NCBI GenBank assembly: GCA_015350385.1
Contig: WNKI01000002.1
Coordinates: 2,686,833 to 2,750,832 of the forward strand
DNA: 64,000 nucleotides
From: Aculops lycopersici
Lineage: Eukaryota > Arthropoda > Arachnida > Trombidiformes > Eriophyidae
Direction: 5' to 3'
The notes beneath the pieces were generated by a model. The model ran no database searches. It had not been told where the DNA came from and saw only the letters and a list, made by a program, of their open reading frames with translations. Position 1 is the stretch's first letter. Every line of letters begins with the position of its first letter. Positions 61,701 to 64,000 of the stretch are shown here, one piece after another. A program made the position numbers and the translations under genes.

Positions 61701-62252
61701 TTAGAATTTAATTACATCTATTGCTTCCCAGGCCGTATAACCATCAACGGTAACACACTAAGATGCCCAATGGAACCATTTCGGTTAAAATCAAGTACGG
61801 CTTTCAACACAACTGACAGGCATCACGTTCCTTCAAGGCTCATCACAAATGCAACGCAGATAGTAGCAATAGACCAAGTGCATCCAGGTCATTTCGAGGA
61901 CGATTCCGACACAGTGAACGAGCTCAGGATATTTGATAAGATGCAAGAAGTTAGGTCCAAACTCGACAATATAACTGACCTAAATTTTGTGCTACCAAAA
62001 GCTAATGTATGGTGGACGGTGGGAGGATTAGCAATGGCAACCGGACTTGCAACCATCACATTCTGCTGCGTGTATTATAAAATATACGACTGCGTGGCTT
62101 CGTGCTTATATTGCGATTTAAGCAGAGCTAATCGCTCAGGAGAGACATACTCCACAAGGCCACTTAATTCAGCTCCGTACGCCGAGCCTCCAGACTATTT
62201 GGAGCTCCAGCGCAGACCTTATCGAGAAGCAGCAGAAACAAAGTCAAATTAA
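55797..62252 (+). CDS. gag-pol-env polyprotein in a single frame
   Basis: 2151 codons with no stop or shift. Domains by residue are as follows. Gag covers about 1-345 with one CCHC knuckle at 325-338 (C-Y-R-C ... G-H-Y-A-N-K-C). The aspartic protease D-T-G-A is at 431-434. Reverse transcriptase spans about 700-880 with F-I-D-D at 834-837. RNase H has its Asp at about 983. Integrase has an N-terminal HHCC domain (His about 1173, Cys 1210 and 1213) and D1242, D1301, E1337 with the D,D-35-E spacing, followed by a G-P-F/Y-type C-terminal module. From about residue 1515 comes an envelope-like part: a hydrophobic leader, N-glycosylation sites, a furin-type R-M-K-R site at 1694-1697 followed by a hydrophobic fusion-peptide-like stretch, a long ectodomain and a membrane helix at about 2071-2095. 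It would supply all enzymes and structural proteins of the element. In related elements env is a separate, spliced frame. Confidence 0.93.
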   Translation: MSDGNPNVSGLPGNEGIVMEGHNVTTVKRLSVLYRENNGEISNENLKTYSNLLCETLKIKNKTNAQKEFIKDTSEMIAKIMGDRINKTETSITNIANLPKPTSTFQSTIKLNELVMKPEIFDGTKPRPRRWLEDYGEAIIANNWNDAIAVKYFPTFLKGPAKDWYITDVRPIINEQTQWVDIHMSFASNYLSEADYEQLSRHLENMKQKQNESVSIFIPRVRRIMLMLTPNLQEEEQIRQIKLKLRQEYNQLLAYDQPNTLKKLKECCLKIEAGIAQRSQKQDDKPKEYRKEAKQSASNTNHKPEERRFQNEKKQTSEKKADIKCYRCERNGHYANKCFATKKKDGSPISTSRPMTQPKQVSTVQDKNNEPDTILVTRSCGTVRGRIQPTNSPVIITTKTRPTKVNSIPQNECMIEREVLCNGVKVIALIDTGAHSTILEEKILLANNWELEKKNQPLVGADGKYLDTCGTTIIDFSLTIGQITKSKSERVVVVRNLTSPLILGLELMKQLKLIINTNTMKLSFEKQSIFPGARTCRDELIPGRSQVILPAIANVSGTIMTKDFNFDPRVMVARVLNETKTNYVSVLMANQSEDELIIPAGTQIASIEKLTEPSTITTLVNNIITMEEITTSIRIGDNLTAKQAQDLTNLLIKHKKAFSNNGSLGLTNQHEHVIELLPDARPFAERLRRRAQIQVEETRRQIDQMLKDGIIEESKSPWASAYVLVRKKNGEYRLCIDFRQLNDMTKKWVYPLPNIEDCLDTLSGKKFFSQIDFSAGFWQIPMAEQSKELTAFRTEDGQFQFKRMPFGLCNAPASFQKMINAILAGLKGLNLQVFIDDICVATETFEEHLKWLDKVLNVIEKANLKVSGSKCVFASDSINFLGHVISSEGIKQDPAKLRSLSRLPIPKNVKELRRTLGMLGYYRKFVPNFSIIAEPLIRLTRKDEEFVWNDEQQKSFRSLIEQLKNNATLAHFDHRDKTRLKTDASRVGVAGILLQLKNDEWRLIACCSRRLSASESNYGITDLEGLAVIYSINKFRPYLLGKKFEILVDHCALCVLNKRTPASPRLRRWAIVLSEFDFEIVYVKGEEHRDVDCLSRAPVDDNDDGYLDDKVRIIAPFDKNGWRQSYDDEEESKAIKIKAEADDEFRLIEGIIYRDDQIYVPAKFRNEIVKNTHEMNMIAHPGVTATYAKLKENYYWPKMMETVETFIASCHKCAINKADRRRPAGSFNSFEVYQAGEVIAIDCLGPLKESVNGNVHVIVAVDIFTRFVDAKAVPDIQAPTFAQYLIEYCGRFGVPQRILSDQSSTFCNSLIRQLLKAFGANHITSTPAHHEGNAIVERAIQTLRQKINLVLADPLVEETWDSVVPVAALACNINHHQSLGTTPYELTFGRKPPLQDLLIKERVTAQDTFAKLIQYHINECRRKAIAIQSTSRERAKRAFNSHHREISYEIGDKVYVKTSDRAPKTSPRYEGPFEIVKKRKDIYSMTKTNDTTGRRSEFDRHVSDLKLAHPSSRRIKSLLPLILTSILMISLVSGQHIFHKVRPLIWLTTQYDVELGTIVCDISFKASSPCYIFEKVLRDYYHAPGANRSASWSIDQLKRLESFRNECDNLYAKEFSSLVDEFVEVELPMRKLPFHQISRRSISELGTKNNNYYIAQLGYKLNPAIRDTALAMSNGINKLTRLTLNDMNRETTVRMKRGFGTWLGNAAVDVLKEAGLEALKTGASFVMGNIVSNLVTTVWERVDPGSTYNRQSKLDDNFHELKRNFDILEEASRGTLAALDQVNSEVRTNARRLESLIQDFTRFTWIVPVVVNRIMTAGNDMRKITDEAREGRVATYQLSRLFNLPELKKVKPMDTVIKSKIRLDRDTFNIKFVISAKSEDTFAYRAVAFDHWDNAADKPEYQKYDGANLLIYNETANCIKAVDPPIGNTIRETCSEPNGEDPQLNSWKVDNQVTRFEQTAAKSQLVKTLEFNYIYCFPGRITINGNTLRCPMEPFRLKSSTAFNTTDRHHVPSRLITNATQIVAIDQVHPGHFEDDSDTVNELRIFDKMQEVRSKLDNITDLNFVLPKANVWWTVGGLAMATGLATITFCCVYYKIYDCVASCLYCDLSRANRSGETYSTRPLNSAPYAEPPDYLELQRRPYREAAETKSN

Positions 62253-62265
62253 TCAAAATAGAAAA

Positions 62266-62550
62266 ATGGCAAACAGCAACTTCAATGTGAATAACAATTT
62301 AAATCTTTGGCATTTCTTCGAAATTATAAAGAAAAAAATAGACCAGGACTTCAAGCATGCCCCCTTTACTATCAATGAAGGATCAACCCACTACAATAAG
62401 GAGCAACTCAAACAAATCTTGGACTACAACATGTTGTCATTGACTAGATTAATTGACAACACGGAAGGACTAAACATAATCAAAAAAGGAAGAGCAAAAA
62501 TGGACCAGGGGATCTTGAACATAATACTGGACCAAGCGGACCGTCCTTAA
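62266..62550 (+). CDS. small accessory frame of the LTR element (94 aa)
   Basis: It starts 13 bases after the polyprotein stop and ends 9 bases before the 3' LTR. The product is soluble, Asn-rich at its start and has an amphipathic centre (L-W-H-F-F-E-I-I-K-K-K). I do not recognise the family. Its intactness in an element with a fully open genome suggests function, but short frames arise by chance, so this is moderate support only. Confidence 0.5.
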   Translation: MANSNFNVNNNLNLWHFFEIIKKKIDQDFKHAPFTINEGSTHYNKEQLKQILDYNMLSLTRLIDNTEGLNIIKKGRAKMDQGILNIILDQADRP

Positions 62551-62559
62551 GCGGCGGGA
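62549..62559 (+). other. possible polypurine tract
   Basis: AAGCGGCGGGA directly before the 3' LTR is mainly purine but interrupted by C residues. It sits where plus-strand priming should occur. Confidence 0.35.
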
Positions 62560-62669
62560 TGTTATGAATGCCTTCCCTTCCCCTATTTTTCCCCCTCAAT
62601 CTGCCTGTATAAAAGGAGTAAATCATAAATAAAGAAAACAGAGTTAAAATACACGCTGAACGCGTAACA
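62560..62669 (+). repeat. 3' LTR (110 bp)
   Basis: Identical over all 110 bases to the 5' LTR, including the TATA box and the poly(A) hexamer. Confidence 0.95.
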
Positions 62670-62673
62670 CGTT

Positions 62674-64000
62674 CCGGCTTCTCTCGATGGCCACCAGTGG
62701 GCGCTCCGGCTCTCCTCTTGGGAGCAGCACCACCAACAAAAAGATGGAGAGTGAGAGATGGCAAAGTAAAGGAAAAAGTGCCAACTGGGACGTGCTAATG
62801 AATCTCGACGCATCAATCGCTATGTGCCAAAATTGGGATTCCCTCTTTTTGGTTTTGCTCTAGAGAAGAGGAGGAGTAAAGTGGAAGCGGAATCTTGTGC
62901 GCTGGCGTTCTGGCGCTAGGTCCTTTGCCGCTGCCGCTGTTCTTTCTGCTCTGCTGCTGTGGGAGATAATGATAACACTAACTACCATTGCGTCATTGTT
63001 ATCGCTCTTGGAAACTGCGAGTAGGAAATCGGCAAAAAACAATTATCATCGATGGCGATTGCGATGGCTGTGGCTGCGGCTGATGCTTTCGCACAAATAG
63101 CGACCAAAAAATAAATAAATAATCGAAGGCGAGAAGTTCAAGTCGATGGTTGGTTGGTGCAACTTTTGCGGCTTGAAATCGCGTCGATCGCGATGACTCG
63201 AGCGCCAAGCGGAAGTGGCCATGCGATTGTCCAAAGCCAATGCGACTAAAATGGTAATTATCGAACAACACTGCGAGCCAACCGATCATTGCATTAGTGT
63301 GTGGTGGCCAATTGAATTGGCGCCATTGGAATTGCATTAACGGGTCGTTAGTGTCGACCTGCTCCTACTGCAACCGAGGTGGCCATTCGCCACACAACCA
63401 GCTCGAGTTGAGGAATAATCTATCTCACCGTCGTTCATGACTTGAATCAAAACCGACGTTTAATTTCTTAGCAGCAACAACGACGATGACGATACTAGCT
63501 CTCATGGAGAGTCGGCAAATAAATCAATTGGCTTGAGTGGGAAGAAGGAGATACGAAGGCGAACAAAAAAAGCGAAGAGTCGCAAAGTCATCGCGAGAAC
63601 CTCGAGTCTCGAAGCCACAACCATCGAACGAGTAAAGTGCTAATTGTTTGTCTTGGTTTGATAAAAAAAGCAGTGAGAGTCATCTCGTCTCCGATCAACT
63701 CAACAGGAAGTCGCCCTATATGGCGATAATTGCAAGGTGCAGCTTACCGGTTCTTTGCTGCTAAAAAGAGATAGATAGAAATAGGGAGAAGCCTAAAAGG
63801 GTATTGAGTGAATCACATAAACACGCAATTTTTCTCACTTAACAATCGGCGATGATGATCCATCATAATCATGATGATTTAGCCCTTCAACTTCCGCCGC
63901 TTATATCCCCTAAGTCGCCGTGAAGCTTTTTCGTGGCCACGAGACATGAACCGTGTTTTGTGACTCTCTCTCTCTCTCTCTNTCTNCTCTCTCTCTNTCT
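62674..64000. other. intergenic region ending in a (CT)n tract
   Basis: No recognised gene. A CT microsatellite with ambiguous bases runs from about 63964 to the window end, a likely assembly trouble spot. Confidence 0.5.

Larger units (their letters stand above)
55608..62673 (+). mobile_element. complete LTR retrotransposon, Ty3/Gypsy group with envelope (errantivirus-like)
   Basis: The two LTRs are identical 110-bp sequences beginning TG and ending CA. A 4-bp target duplication CGTT (55608-55611 and 62670-62673) flanks them, the size typical of Gypsy integrases. A TGG-starting primer binding site follows the 5' LTR directly. The interior is fully open: a 2151-codon frame and a 94-codon frame. 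Identical LTRs and intact frames point to a very recent insertion, and the element may still be active (inference). Confidence 0.95.

Overview
This is a eukaryotic nuclear window, most likely from an arthropod. The evidence is GT-AG introns with strong GTAAGT donors, AATAAA poly(A) signals, long homopolymeric-dinucleotide (CT)n tracts, a plexin, an igloo/GAP-43-like IQ-motif gene, a sorbitol dehydrogenase, a GMC oxidoreductase and an errantivirus-like Ty3/Gypsy element. The species cannot be fixed from sequence alone; a chelicerate or mite is possible but not shown. Two short N gaps sit inside composite microsatellites.

Layout. (1) 1-21.9 kb, + strand: the 3' two thirds of a plexin gene. About 8.5 kb of non-coding DNA (upstream intron or 5' region) is followed by the last sema-domain exon, five small exons carrying PSI and IPT segments, and a 5.2 kb final exon with PSI3, IPT repeats, the transmembrane helix and the split GAP domain. 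(2) 22-34.5 kb: a compact block of mostly single-exon genes. These are a shortened cullin-5-like gene (-), a two-exon short SLMAP/FHA tail-anchored protein (+), a ZIP-like membrane protein whose metal-binding residues are gone (-), a GMC oxidoreductase with a Gln-rich tail (-), and a sorbitol dehydrogenase (+) divergent from it. (3) 35.3-44.5 kb, - strand: a three-exon igloo/neuromodulin-like gene with an N-myristoylation start and two IQ motifs, spread over introns of 3 and 5 kb. (4) 45.6-50.6 kb: intergenic DNA with decayed retroelement pieces (a broken reverse transcriptase and an integrase scrap). (5) 50.6-55.6 kb: intergenic DNA with no gene that I can recognise. (6) 55,612-62,669: an apparently intact, recently inserted LTR element. 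It has identical 110-bp LTRs, a CGTT target duplication, one 2151-codon reading frame that runs gag-protease-RT-RNase H-integrase-envelope without a break, and a small extra frame of 94 codons. (7) 62.7-64 kb: intergenic DNA ending in a (CT)n tract.

Biology. Plexin (semaphorin receptor with Ras/Rap GAP) and igloo (calmodulin-binding membrane-associated IQ protein) are both neuronal growth and guidance genes and have the long, motif-rich introns expected of tightly regulated genes. SLMAP is known as a STRIPAK subunit and cullin-5 as an E3 scaffold. The most unusual items are the mini-cullin lacking both the middle cullin repeats and the neddylation domain, the ZIP-like pseudotransporter, the plexin with long low-complexity insertions in its GAP region, and the single-frame gag-pol-env element.
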